From: Rhypophila decipiens
Lineage: Eukaryota > Ascomycota > Sordariomycetes > Sordariales > Naviculisporaceae
Reading direction: 5' to 3'
Assembly (NCBI GenBank): GCA_033297075.1
Contig: MU858054.1
Span: 372,001 to 436,000 of the forward strand
Length of the DNA stretch: 64,000 nt
A program made the position numbers and the translations under genes. The number at the start of each line of letters is the position of its first letter. The first letter of the stretch is position 1. Under the pieces are notes generated by a model. It had not been told where the DNA came from and made no database searches. It saw nothing but the letters and a program-made list of their open reading frames with translations. Shown piece by piece: positions 1 to 12,865 of the stretch.

Positions 1-2677
1 TACACACACTCCCATCCATCATCGTATCAGCAGATGTCCAACCAGAAAGCAAGCAATCATGGCCACCAGTCACTCGCTACACCTCGTACCTAGTCGGTGT
101 GGAGGTCCTTTGTTCCTAGTGGCTCGAGCGGCAAATACCTGCGCCTATCGAGCCAAGTGGCTGCTTGAGACTTGAGACCCTTGAGCCGGCGGATACGACA
201 GCCGGAGAGGGGAATGCTGTCAACAAGTTCTTCATCTCGCTCCTCGTCTGCAGGCTATCCTGACCTGCAAGGACGACGATCAAGCGCTGGCGCGTTTCTT
301 TCCCCAGCCGCCTTGCCGACAGACGGAAAGGATTCATTTCCCTGCCCCGTACAACCTTGATGATCGATGCTACCCGTCGAGAGCGTGGTGGATGGAGGGC
401 ACCAAAATGTCAAACGCCTCCTGCGCCGATATATCAATCGTGCAGAATGATAGTGGTTGGTTGATACACAACGTGGCTGTTTTAGTGAAACATTTTCAAC
501 GGTGCGACTACACACTGTCATCAACTGCCCACCGGGGAGCACTACATCGACACACTTGGCACCGAAGTAGAACATTGCCTTGGTGGCGCAATCAAAGTCT
601 GCTAGTTTGCTTGCTTGAATGCCACCTTAGACTGGCTGGACACCATCATCACCGCATCACCAGACATCACCAATTGGATGACCCCCCTGAGCAGAGTGAG
701 TGGATATAGCTCGCCGTACGTACCGGCAAGCCAGCCAGTCAGTTTTCGAGTCCTCAATTTGAGATCCTGGTTGCCGAATCAGCCACTCATCCTCTCAGGA
801 CTCAGGACTGGATAGGTAGCAAGCGGTTTCGAATCACAGCCACCAACAACTCCATCCCGACTTCGAACAAGGCCTGGGCAGCAAATGGCTAAACACGGGC
901 CGTCATAGAGATGCCAAATCCATTCGTCCTTTCATCCATGGGCCGGTCAGTATCCCAACAAAGACAGTATGTTGGTGATCACTCACAGATGAGATACTGG
1001 CTTCAGCCTTCCCACAACCATGATACTCCATCAAACGCGAGGATCCTGCAGCTTTGCTACATTGCAGTGTCCAGTCTGAACTTCATGTTCAATGTCGGAA
1101 AGATTAGGGAAAACAAAGTCTACGGGTGTGATGGCTTTTTCTTTTCAAAAAGGGAATCATCTTTCAATCTCAGGGGTCCTGCGCCGCACTTGTTCCACCT
1201 GAGCGCGATGGGAAGATATGTAGATCGCATCGTTACGGAGCATAAACTCCTGTCTCACCGGCCGCCATCGGTCAGAGCACCTTCTCGTGGCCTGGGTGTC
1301 TTGTAGGTCTAGTGGCTGCCGCTGCCCGGTAGCTTTGATCTCGTGGACACACCTGGAAAGTATCGGCCTAAGAATATCGATATTCTGAGTACCCGGCACG
1401 GTCTAGTCGCACAAAGTCAATCTTGAAGGCCCAAGCCAGTTATGCGAGGTCGGGGAGGGTGACTTTCAGGAGCAACCGAGACAACACGACCGACCAACAG
1501 ATCCAGACCACGGGAAGGTAGTCCCAGTCTGTGATGACAGGACAGGCACGACTAGTGTCGGAAAGCTGGAAGGAACATGTACGGATAACAAGACCCCAGC
1601 CAGAAATCGAGTCAAATCTTGAGCCTTGTATTGAATTTTAATGTAAATTCCATCCATCGTCTCTTCATATACCCATCATCACCAAGACGTCGTCTGTCCT
1701 CCTTCTAACAGCCTTTTGAAAAGAAACAAACCTAGATCGATCCTATCCGGCTTTGATGACTACATATAGAATACATGCACTTTGAGTCAAAACAGGAGCT
1801 CTTCTAAGAAACTTTGAAGTCAGTGGATGGGTGTAGCGAGGTTTACTTGCTTTATACACCTGCATGTACACCAGCAATAGCATGGAGAAAACCAGAACAT
1901 GAAGAGAATTACCAAAAACCAAAATACCGAATCAGCCAACTAACCCTAGAGCATCAAGGTTAAAAAGTCAAACTCTCAATAATATTATAACCTGAAAAAA
2001 TTAAAGCCCTTTGAACCATAAGAGAATGAAAAATCTAAACTACCTTGAAAAAGGGGTACCTACGGTAGTACCAGTAACCGCCCCCTTGGTCCGTGCATTT
2101 GTTTACTTTCCCAACCCCTATCTACACTACGGATTACCTTCCCCCCCACCAACTTCTCAATTGGAAACCAGGAAAACTTGATCAATCTCAGTTAAAAAAG
2201 TCTAGCATCCTAGACTGATGTGTTATATACAATGATACAATGGACCTCGAGTCAATGAGACATATATTTTGCCACTCTCACCTGCTTGCGTTCCTTGCTT
2301 TCTCCTGCCTGCCTTTGCTTCCATGTCCTCTACTATCGATACTAACGGTCGGGTTTCTTCTACGGCAGAGTTGTCAGAAAGGGAAACAAACAAAACTGCG
2401 TTCGTTTGCTCTCCCAATGTTTAGTAGAAAAAAATAGACTACACCGTTTACTGTTCCTTTGCCCTGGTAGATATCCACAGCTACGTGTAACACAAGATGC
2501 GTTTTTATCAACGGTACATAAAGGAGAAAGATCATTGAGATATATATCCAGATTCCTATATAGTCGACGATAAAAAAGCTAGATTGAAAGGTTGAAAGGA
2601 GAAACATTGCTCAACTGACGCCGACATCTTGTTCCAAAACGATTGCTGTCCCAAGACCCTTCAAAGAAAAAGAAAAA
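1..2677. other. Gene-free left edge
   Basis: I see no supportable gene here. The open frames are short (at most about 130 codons), overlap on both strands, lack coherent splice sites and look random in composition. The last 700 bases, from about 1950, are richer in A and T and lie just downstream of the vWA gene on the minus strand, so part of this should be its 3' UTR. A short gene with many small exons could be missed. Confidence 0.5.
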
Positions 2678-5248
2678 TCACCCTCTACTCCTCAAATAAG
2701 GACATCCAGCATCCCGGCAGTCACACTCGCAGCTTCCAGTGTCGGAGACACATCGATGACTAGCCAAGTTGAGCGGGCACTCGGGATGTTCGCAGGCCGA
2801 ATCAGGAGCCAACCACGGATGATGGTGGTGTTTCTCTTCTTGTCGGCCATCACCAGCGCCGAATCCCATCCGTACTTGGGTTCCGGGCATAGTGAAGCCC
2901 GGGTTGTTGATTCCACCTACACCCGGAGCAAGAGGTTGCTGTGGAGGAGGCATGTTGTAAGAATAGTTACCGGTATTGACGTGGCCGCCTTGCAGCGGAC
3001 TTCCCTGGTTACCAAAGCCTGTGTGGTTCATGTCGCCGGCACCACCGCCCCCGCTGTTCCAGTTCGTGTGGTTCAAGTCACCACCGGGGCCACCACTGCT
3101 TGGGTCTACACCGTAGCTGGTCGGTTGTCCTTGTCCGCCGGTGGGATCAAGTCCGTAGCTGCCAATGTTGCTGGTCGTGGTGGTGGTATTCGTCATCTCA
3201 CCACCGCTGGGCTGATAAGAGATGCCGGTAGTCTCGCTTGTCCCAGTTGGTGCGAAACCAGTATGGTTGTGGTATGTGTTTGAGTAAGACGTGCCGGACC
3301 CTGGGCTCATGCCGCTCGGGTTCCCGCCCGCAGCTTCACCTCCTCCAGGAGGCAGAGAGTGCTGGACACCATCAAAGCCTCCCAATGGTTGCTGAGCACC
3401 ACCTGCGTTGGAGAGAAAGTGATTGGCGTTGGGGTTTTGGTGTGAGGTGTGGTTCACACTCCCATCTTGAGGCGGGACGTTGAAGTTGGAGTGCTGAGGC
3501 GAGACACCGTCTGGATTCGGAGTTCCTGGTTTAGAACCACTGCCACCCGGCTTCTGGCCAAAGATATTTGGAGGGACAAGGGGCGGCAAGAAGACGTTGG
3601 GGACGCTGCCAAGACCGGCCATTGCCTCAGGAGGAGGAACGCCGCCTGTTGGAGGGACACCCATAGCTGGAGGAGCCGGCCCGCTTCCGAGGGGTGCAAA
3701 GCCTTGAGGTGCACCACCACCACCGCCTGCGCCTGCCCCAGCGGTGAGAGCTTGGCCCGTACTGGCTCCGTGATCAGGAGGAAGCATGGTGTGGTTCATG
3801 CCCTGTTCCCCACCAGTAGGTGCGAGCCCGTTCATATGAGATGGGTCTACCGGATACACATTCGTATGGGCGCCCATTTTCTCTGCACCTGTTGGAAGCG
3901 AAGTCGTGTTGGCGTGGGGAGGAGCAGACGGAGCACCACCGCCGCCGGCTGCTGGTGCGCCCAAGTGGAAGTGCTTGTAAGCCCAGAAGCCAGCTCCTGC
4001 TAGTCCGAGAAGCAAAGCCGTGAGACCAACACCGAGGCCGGCCTTGGCACCTGCACTCAAACCCGATCCGCCCCCGGATACACCGACGGTACAGTTTTTA
4101 ATCGGCTGGTTGGAGTTGGTCACGACAGAAAAGAGGCCGTCAACAGGGTTATTTTTGGCCGTGACGATGACCTCGACCTCGCCGCTGCCTGGAGGTTCTA
4201 CTTCGATAACGGTGTCAGAGAAGGAGAAAAGTGAATCGGAACTGTTGAGCGTCTGTCCGTTCATCTTGGCTTCCATGGTCAACTGGTCACCGGTAATGCT
4301 GACGAGGGTGAAGTTTGCCCTCTCTCCTTGCGTGGCAGAGTACTTGAGGTTCACCGCATTGGAACCGTCGATGAGCTGCGTCGTTCCGAGACCTGCCAGG
4401 AGACGGTCCCCGGCACCTTGAGGATTGTCTTGATATGTAAGGCCGTTGAGGATGACATAATTGACAAAGTTTCGTGTTCCCTCGGCGAGGGTGATGGTGG
4501 CATAGAGTCCCTTGGATTCCCGGACAGCGAGCAGGACTTCGGGCGGTTGGGAACTAAACGAGAGATCAAGGAATCCAAACGAGACTCGGATGCCCTGACT
4601 GGTGGCATTCTTGATTGCATCGACCAATGTTGACGTACTAGAGTCCTATGGTGTGGCCGGTCGCGTTAGTTCCAGAGGTTGCCAATACAGTGTTCGCAGT
4701 GTTCGCTCGTCACTTACCTCGCCATCAGTAAAGACAACAATGGCGCTTTTGTCTTTGGTGTCTCCCGACATCTTATTGATCTCGTCAATGGCCAGAAGCA
4801 CTCCGCCAGCGATGAATGTGCCCCCAAGCAAGGTGATGTTGCTAATGGCTTGATCTGCGTCTGGATCTCCAGGGTCTCCGGGGCCGAACACGGTGGCGGC
4901 GCTGTAGTCGAAGCCAACGACGGCGACTTGATCTGGTTTTCCTCCCTCCGAATTCGAAATCAAGAAATCGTTGAGAGCCTGGGCGGCAATGAGGCGACGA
5001 TCGGTCGGGTCGTTGTCGGCCATGGAGCCAGACCTGTCGATGACGATGACCACTTTCCTGTCACCATTATTGCTGCTCACGCTGAGGTCCGCGCACACCT
5101 CCTGAGGTTGGGGTTGGGGAGCTGCCCCTGCCTCATCGGCTCTTGGGAAGAGATGGTGACGAGGGCTCAGAAAGCCAGGGCTCGTCGACGCTGCGCTTAT
5201 TTGCAGCAACGACACCAATGCCAAAGAAAGCGAGGTACTCGAAAACAT
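2678..5248 (-). CDS. Secreted/membrane-anchored von Willebrand factor A domain protein
   Basis: Two exons, 5248-4718 and 4645-2678, are joined in phase 0 across a 72-nt intron (GTAAGT...ATAG, 4646-4717) and give 832 residues. The ATG at 5248 is chosen because it opens directly into a signal peptide (residues 1-20, MFSSTSLSLALVSLLQISAA); an in-frame ATG at 5341 would bury it. A vWA domain follows, with a complete MIDAS motif DRSGS at 71-75 and the next metal-loop segment TDGE just before the intron. One transmembrane helix lies at about 379-400. The remaining 430 residues are a Gly/Pro/Asn-rich, presumably cytoplasmic tail with recurrent NHT triplets, closing in a Cys-rich 40-residue end. vWA domains of this type bind protein ligands through a divalent metal. 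Ligand and role are unknown; a cell-surface sensor or adhesin is inference. Confidence 0.85.
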
Positions 5249-6826
5249 TGTCAACTTCGGCGATCGCCTCAAGGTAACTTGCTGCCTGTATAGTGGGCTC
5301 TCAGATCCCCGAGGACATAAACTTGACGAGAAGAAACCCAAGATGGTCAGGATATGACTGTTGCAGCGTCACCTGAAGACCCGTCTTATATCAAAAACGA
5401 GAGGCAATGATTCCCATCGCACTCGCGCTCCGCTCGTCCGCAAAGACCCCTGGTCAAAAGAGAGGCTGAACATCAATAAAGACCGCCCAGGCCCTTGGAG
5501 ACGTCAAGCCACATGGCGGCATTCACCAATCTCCGATGTCCCTGAGCTGACCATGTTGCCCACCATGAAGTCGGGTCTTTGGGATTTGTGATGCAGGCGT
5601 CCAATGAGCTGTCATCCTCAACGAGAAGGGACGTGTGGTGTAGCCCTTCCAAATGCGGGGCGTCGCCGCGCCATGCAAGGCATCGGACCAGGAGTCTGGG
5701 TCCAAGACTCTCGAAGCCCTACGGATGCCCATCACGATATCGATCCTAGGCAGCGAGGAGAAAAGAGACTGGTGAGTGCAAGTTTTCGGACAAAATTATA
5801 AAGAGCCCCGAGAAGACAATTTTCGCATGGCGATGAGGAATGGTGATTGGATACGGAGTATGCAATGAAAACCGGACGCAGCTGCGAATTGGATCGGACG
5901 GCTCGTGTTAAATCCGAAACTGGAAGGGGCTGAAAAGTCTAGATCCTGAGCTTGCGGGCTATTGACCACTTACCTCAGAGATAGAGGGAAGGTGGTGTGC
6001 ATTGAGGTGTGGTTCCTTCCGCCAAGAAAGCTCGAGAACCCCTTTTCTTTATCTTGTGCTGCCAATCTCCTAGGTATACCGGTCAGTTGCGGCCAATCAC
6101 ATGATTGATTAGGGTCAAGCTTCGAATCTCTCAACGGCAATGAAAGAAAATAATGAAATGAACTTGAAGATAAGGACCTTTTCGAGCCTCTGTTTACAGA
6201 GTCATAAATTGACAAATTCGTGAAATAAAAAGTAGGATATCGCTGAATAACTCCGACGCTATTAACTTTTATGCCCCCCTCCCCCCTCGTTTGTGATGGC
6301 CCCAATGCCACAATGAACCCATTAAAAATATGTATATATGCTCTTGGACCTGTGTCGGGTTGTGTGTACATGGCCCGACATCTAATATGGTCATGAAAAC
6401 TGATTATGATGTACCCAAAGTGGTGTACGTCCTCTAGAAAAACACAAAGCGAGAAAAGAATTCTAATAAACCTTGCAAGTCAAACAGTTTGCCGCATGAA
6501 GCGATCTGTCTGACGGGTATCCAGCGCAGTCGGCAATATTCGTTCCGACCAAGAAGCCCCCTTCGCTTGACTTGGCACTCTGGCCCCGTCGTCTCTGCAC
6601 CGGGCCGGTTCCTGCTAGCGGGACGCACTATCAAAGAGAAGCCGGCTCTATTTCGGAAAACGCGTTCCTTTCGGAGGGGACGAGCGAGGCCGAGCTGCGT
6701 ATCGCATGCTTGTGGCACACATAGAAGGCGGGGGCGCTGGGAACGAGCGGGTGCTGTTCGGTTGTCCCCAGCAGTTCCCATCGATCAAAAAAGTCTGCCG
6801 CTCTTTGTGGGCCGAAAGCACGGCTC
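5249..6826. other. Intergenic, upstream region of the vWA gene
   Basis: No gene is recognised. The vWA and flavohemoglobin genes are in tandem on the minus strand, so this holds the vWA promoter and 5' UTR and the flavohemoglobin 3' UTR. A minus-strand donor GAG|GTAAGT at 5972 with acceptors near 5930 (TTTTCAG) could be a 5'-UTR intron of the vWA transcript. One exact copy of TACGGAGTA is at 5852-5860. Confidence 0.4.
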
Positions 6827-8074
6827 TCATCCTTGCTTGGCAGCCAGCTCACCGGTGGTGAACAGCTCGATCTTGATACGGCTCCGATGGACGCCGCGCG
6901 AGACCAGGTAGGCAGATGAATCAACCATGAACTGTTCAGGGCCGCAGATGTAGTACTCGGCGCCGCTGTTGTGTAGGAAGAGGTCAAGGTCGCTGAGCTT
7001 GGCCAGGTCGAGCCGGCAGTCGTAGTCATACGAGGAACCAGGCCTGTCGCCATCGCTGGGATGGGACTTGAAGACCTTGGAGTGGAAGTTGGCGTTCTTT
7101 CGCCGCAGCTGGGCAATGTGCTCCTCGAAAGGGATCGTCCTCCTGGATCCGTGGATGAACGAGATCTGGCGGCCGGGCTGGGTCAGGAGGACGGTGTTGG
7201 TGATGGAGATCATGGGAGTGATGCCGATACCAGCTGATATCAGGACGAGCGGTACGTTGCTGTCGTTGGCCGTATCGAGGAAGAATTCGCCTGCTGGGTG
7301 GGAGATACTGAGGACAGACCCGACCTTCATGTAGTTGATGAGTATGTTGGAGACGATGCCGGGGTTCTGGTACGACTTTGAAACCGAGTTGGAGTACTGA
7401 GAACCCTCGTCCCGCTTGACGCTGATACGGTAATGCTTCTCACTCCACGCGTCGCTGAGCGAGTACTGTCTGGACTGCAGATAACCTCCGGGGACCTGGA
7501 TCTGAACAGAGACGTACTGGCCGGGTTGGTACTTGGGAAGACGTCTTCCGTCTTGGGGCACCAGGTAAAAAGAGTGCACGTCGTCTGTCTCTTGGACCAC
7601 GCGGTCGATCTTGAAGGGCCGCCACGCGCTCCACGCCTCAAAGTCCTTGTAGAGCTGTTGTTCTCTCCCAATAAGCATCTTGGCCAGCACCCAGTACGCC
7701 TTGGTCCAGGCAGCCAGCACTTCGGGCGTCATGGCCGGGCCCAAGACTTCCCCAAAAGCCTGTATGAGGTACTTTCCGACCACGTCATAGTGCTCTGGCT
7801 TGATGCCCAGCGAGCAGTGCTTATTGCACATGCGCTCAAACTTGGGGATCAACTCGCTGATGTTGTTGATGTTGGCGGCGAAGTTGAGAATCACGGCTGT
7901 TAAAGCTCGGGGCTGACGACCGTTTTTGAGGTTGACGCCGTTGAAGTAGTCGTTCAGCTCGGGGTGTTCGGTGAGCATCGTCCGGTAGAAAATGGTCGAG
8001 ATCCTCTCTCCATGCTCGCGGAGGACGGGGATGGTGTTCTTCACCAATTTCGTCTGGTGGTAGGTGAGAGCCAT
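6827..8074 (-). CDS. FHB1: Flavohemoglobin / nitric oxide dioxygenase
   Basis: A single exon encodes 415 residues, the normal family length. The protein detoxifies NO by O2- and NAD(P)H-dependent conversion to nitrate. The N-terminal globin domain (1-145) shows distal Tyr30 and Gln54, proximal His86 in NKHCSLGI, and Tyr96 and Glu138 of the proximal charge relay. The reductase part has the FAD motif RQYSLS (202-207), the NAD-binding stretch LISAGIGITPM and the C-terminal YYICGPEQFM. The start at 8074 (MALTYHQ) matches where the globin fold begins. The frame stays open upstream to an ATG at 8227, which would add 51 residues rich in Arg and Lys and poor in acidic residues near the start; this could be a mitochondrial presequence or simply 5' UTR. 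Expression is probably NO-inducible, by analogy with the family only. Confidence 0.96.
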   Translation of the reverse strand: MALTYHQTKLVKNTIPVLREHGERISTIFYRTMLTEHPELNDYFNGVNLKNGRQPRALTAVILNFAANINNISELIPKFERMCNKHCSLGIKPEHYDVVGKYLIQAFGEVLGPAMTPEVLAAWTKAYWVLAKMLIGREQQLYKDFEAWSAWRPFKIDRVVQETDDVHSFYLVPQDGRRLPKYQPGQYVSVQIQVPGGYLQSRQYSLSDAWSEKHYRISVKRDEGSQYSNSVSKSYQNPGIVSNILINYMKVGSVLSISHPAGEFFLDTANDSNVPLVLISAGIGITPMISITNTVLLTQPGRQISFIHGSRRTIPFEEHIAQLRRKNANFHSKVFKSHPSDGDRPGSSYDYDCRLDLAKLSDLDLFLHNSGAEYYICGPEQFMVDSSAYLVSRGVHRSRIKIELFTTGELAAKQG

Positions 8075-11000
8075 GGTGAAGGCTGTTGTGTGTGTGAGTG
8101 CGAGAGGTTGTGGACGGACCGTGAGGGCGAGCTTCGTATCGTTTAGCTTTGCGTCGTTGAGCTTTGTGTATCCCACTTTATTCTGATTACGAACCACGAC
8201 AAATGGTCGAAAGCGAGAACGTCCCATGCAAGCTCACCAAGAAAACTTTGTGAAGAAGAAATAAAAATTCTGACGGATACGGATGGAGATATTCCGCTAT
8301 GTTAACGGCCTATCAGGTTCCTTTATATCAGTTGACAGGACCAGCAAGTGACAGCGGCAGACAGGTAGAACAAAAATTTCTCTGGCACCGAGGATCACAG
8401 CGAGTCATAACGCACCTCAAGACAGTAGTCTCGTACGATTACGAAGCAAGGCGACCCCATGGGAGCAAAGTCTCCGGGTCCTGTGATGTCGGGTCAAGGA
8501 CTCTGCCATGTGGTCCCTGAGGACCCTTGGCCCTCCACCCAGAGTGTCCACAGGGGGAGGGTTGCCCTCATACCCGACGCTAGGGAAGTTGGGCAATTTC
8601 GCAATGATCTGGTTTTCCATCTTCAGCCCTGCGAAACAGGGCACGGGTTTGGGCACGTTTGACAAGTCTTGTCTCATTCTGGTCAAACCTCCCCACACAA
8701 GACTCTTGAGAAATACTCATTTGCTCTTAGCCACAATCACCACCAAGTCTAGTCGACATAGTTCGGATCTCTGGTGCAGTTCAGACGGTTCGTGCTTTGC
8801 TAGCTGACAAAAACATTCTGATATCATTTACCCCCCCTGTTAGGTCCAAAATCCGGAAATGAGAAACTGTTTCCACGATGGAGCTTTGCGCATCGTGCAC
8901 CAGCGCCTGCAAATATTTTCCAGGCCAAGAGCATTAAAACGGCGCAAACCCGCAAGCCGCGGCATATAACTCGCAAATGGTACACTAATGAAAAACATTA
9001 TGGGGTCATAGAACGAGTGGAGAAATTGAAGTGGACGAGACTCGGCGAAGTTGGAACAATGAGGGGCTCAAGGGGCTGGTCCAGTGGTCATATTTTTCCG
9101 GCTCTCAGGCCCCGTAGTCATATGATGGGGAAGGGAATAATGGCCTGGAAAAGGATAAGTTGGGCGAAAGAGATGGAGAAAGTATAGGAATGGGAATCCG
9201 TATTCATTGGTAAAAGAAATACCAGAAGCCGTTGTTGGTTGTCCTGCCTTTTCCAAGGCATAGACCAGACGCGGCAATGCCATCTCACGACAGCGGATCT
9301 GTCTGTCATCTCTTTCCTTCGTCAAAGCTTCTTCTTCCAACTTTGGAAGCTTTCTTCTCCAAGATCGGGATTCGGGGATTGGCAACGACGCTTGTCCCGC
9401 GTGCAAGAATGGATTCGTATACGCAAGATGCCATTTCGAAATTAGCAGCGGCAGGAGCACGTGGCGGGCACGCGAGCCCTGTTTCCACAGAAAAAGTCTA
9501 GAAGGGGCCCATCGAAAGGTATTTCATAATTTGACCACCCAAGTCAGGGATCTTGTTGTCTTTCGTATGATGCTGACATCGTTTCTCGCCTTGTGAGATA
9601 GCGATATCCCGGCGTGAGCCGGCCCACCCTCATAACAAGAAACCCACATCTCGTCGTGCGACTTCGCTCGGGTCGGGTGGATCAAATTCGGGACATGATG
9701 GACGCCATTGGGCTTGGCACCCGATTACGTCTTGTTGGAGTCTGGAGATGAGGTGCGAAAAAAATTTAAAAAGTAAAAGGATGAGAGGTCCAAATCATGA
9801 AAAGGGAATGGAACCCTCGGTCTCGGTAGGTAGCCGGACGGATAAACGGATGTCGATTTACCGAAGACGATTGGAGAAGAGGACAGGAGCATCTTTAAAT
9901 GGCCGAGGGATTGGTACATACCTAGTGCCTCATTGTGGCTCGATTTTGCTCAGGGTGCAGTGGAGCTCACTGAGCCACCGACGACGCCCGAAATTTCAGA
10001 GTTTCAAGCCCGTCGCGCCTCCGAGGCCCGTCCGTACCTATACGCGAAATGGGCGCCGAGCCGGGTCCGGGGTCTTTGAGGAGGAGTCCATGTCGGACAT
10101 CTGCCGAAGTGCCGCAGCGACAGCCACGTGCTGACGTGGTACTGGGCTGGTTTGCTTCCCGCTGCCAAGCCGGATGGCTTCCGTGCTCCGTGTTCATTCG
10201 CCCGAAAAGACCGGACGAGGACGAGGACTGTGCTTTACCATTATTTCCACCCGTTCTTTGCTTCGCTCCAGATGGCCAGAATTATAATTCGACGGCAGAA
10301 TCTATCCATGGTCATAAAGTTGTTGGCTGGAAAAAGTCGATCCCGCCACCGCGCGAAACCTTTTGACTTCCTTTCGATACCCGTACCAACAGCTATCTAT
10401 GTTTTGTCAAAGCTCGCATGGCTTTAACACTACCGCTATCGAAATGTAGTTGTATTCCTTGTCAGGCTTCTCGTGATCATTGGACGACGTGGACGGCTTG
10501 CGAAGTATCTCGTGGTTTCGGGTCTCGGGTTGCCCAATTGAGGTGGGAAGTTACAGACGCCGGTCCTTATCCAGGGGCAGATGACAAGTCCTCACGACGT
10601 ATCCAAAGGTCGGTGAACGATCCTTGAAGTCATTCTGGTGGCGTCAACATCAATCCCACAATGACATGCCAAGACAATCCTTCAACCAATCCTTGGCGCC
10701 GTTGAGAGATCGGAGAGAACTTCCAAAGTCGCGCCAGTACCTTTACGGTTACTCTACCCGACGCCAGCTCCTCCAGTTCCAACCTGTCAGGCAGGCGGAG
10801 AACCATGGACTCTCACAGATCGTGAGTAGAGATTTTATTCGTACTAATACTATGGCTCTCTTCATGTTATAGATCCGTACAACCACTGTTACCAGGTAGT
10901 GGAATATTAGTATCAACTGATGACCTATTGCACCGTTATGTAGTCCTTCAGTTCCTCCCCCTTGCCACGACATGGACCTCTCGCTCGCTCTGAATCGACA

Positions 11001-12865
11001 AGTATTTCCTTTCCAAATCACGGCCAGAATGCCAGGACAGAGGTCAACTGGAAGCTTGGCACGGCGGCTAGCCGTTGAAGTGCAGCCGACCAAGAAACGC
11101 GGGGTTTCGAGGCTCTCGGTGGCTGACAGCCATCACATCATACTAGCGTCCCCTCCCTCGGCATTCTTATTATCTGGCAATGCATCAACCTCACCTCCAG
11201 TTGTTGCTATCCTTCTCATAAGGCAGACCGGTCTCCACTGCTCTGAACAAGAAAACAACCAGAACCATGGAACGGCCCTCTATATGTGGAGGGCACGCAA
11301 AGAAACGGCCCGTTACAGCATGCCGTCGTCACCCGTCGTCAAAGGAATCCCCCGGGGTCCGAAGACCGATGTTCATATCCCGCCTCCAATTCGTGCGCCT
11401 CCAGCTCGGGAAGTGCCAAGCCCGGGTTGCATGGTTCGGCGAGTCGTCCCACCTGGAGTCCTGGACTTATGTCCGTACGTACATACATCCATCACAAGCT
11501 GGAAGTGGAAGTGGAAGTGTATCCGTAGGTGTAACCAAAATCTGAATCTCGAATTCGGACAAGTGCCTACCGGTAGAGTTGTTGATATTGGGTACCCTAC
11601 CATTCTCATCGCCGCTCATGCATGTATTTCTCTTCGTAAGCAACATCCCGCCTTCCCGTATGTAGATATGCGTCTTCGTAAACCAAGGAGTCCAGACGCA
11701 CATCTCGCATATTCTACACTATCGCTCCTACCCCCCATCACTGCTTTTTATATACCCTCCCCTCATATACCACATGGCTTCCCCTCCATTCCAACGACAA
11801 GACTCGGTATTTCCAAAACGGGCAATCCGTCCATCCTCCACCACCGCTGTTCGATGGTCGTGTTTCTCCACTGGTCTTAACTTCTCAACGCAGACGCAGT
11901 GTTAGATCGGCGCTAGTTTCGCGGTATTGATCCTACCGGTAGTACAGCACAACCACCCCCATTTGAGGTCAACATCATAATTCCCGTAGAAGACGAGGAT
12001 GATCCAAGTACTTACTGGGATGAACAGCCCCATGAAATCAAGGCCGGCCAATAAGACAAGAGAATAAGTATACCTATCAGCGAACCAAAGTGACAACAAC
12101 AACGGACGAGAGGGCATGGAAACGATCCCATTGGACCTTTCCCACGACATCGCAACCATCACGACTCAAATAGTCAAGGTCATATTGTAATAAAAAAAGC
12201 TGGACTATAATACTGGAATTCAGGCAAGTTGGGTCCACAGCTCTTGCTAAAACGTCGTAGCAGCTCTACACCGATGTTCAGGCCCAGGAAGTGTCTTTGG
12301 TTGAATCTCTGACCGACTGCAGGAGCACCTTCCTCCGTCCCCCTCGTCATTGACATCCGACGACAGGCCCCGGATAGCTACTTCCTTAGACAATCCTTAA
12401 TCCAGGCAAGTACCTCTGCCCCCCTCTAGCCGGTCACACAACGGGCAAGCAGCTCCCCATATCATCAACAGGTATGATCAAAAGTGGAATGGCAAATGAG
12501 GGGGGAGGGGTTGAGTGTTTGATGGATGGGTTGTGGGTTCGTTCTTCTCTTTATTAGACCTCTTTTGTCTTGGGAATGGAACAGTACTAAAGCATTCCAT
12601 TCCTTCGGACCCAGAAACAAGACAAATGTTTAAATAAATAGGCAGCGGCTCTTGTCTCAATCCCATTGTTTCTTCCCGATTCCGATTCAATTTCACCCCG
12701 CAGGGAAACCAAGATCAGCAGCGTCATTCGACCCGCCACGCGTAATAGGTACCCGAATTCATACAACGTCTAGGCTAGTAGGTCACGCGAGCTTCTTCCT
12801 ATTCTGAACAGACGCACTCCTCAAACCGACAAAGACGGAGCATTTACGAAACTCAGAATACTACC
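8075..12865. other. 4.8-kb intergenic region between divergent genes
   Basis: It separates the flavohemoglobin (minus) from the dehydrogenase (plus) and should contain both promoters. No recognisable gene was found. The longest open frame is 302 codons from an ATG at 10972 to 11880 (plus). It contains a WKWKWK run that comes from a GGAAGT tandem repeat, has no recognisable domain, and is probably not a gene. A minus-strand frame at 11902-12162 is hydrophobic and interrupted by a good GTAAGT donor near 12013. It could be an exon, but I found no partner exons. Confidence 0.45.

Noticed and set aside
11902..12162. Hydrophobic minus-strand frame with a GTAAGT donor inside
   Set aside because: No partner exon with matching phase was found up- or downstream; kept only as a note in the intergenic entry.
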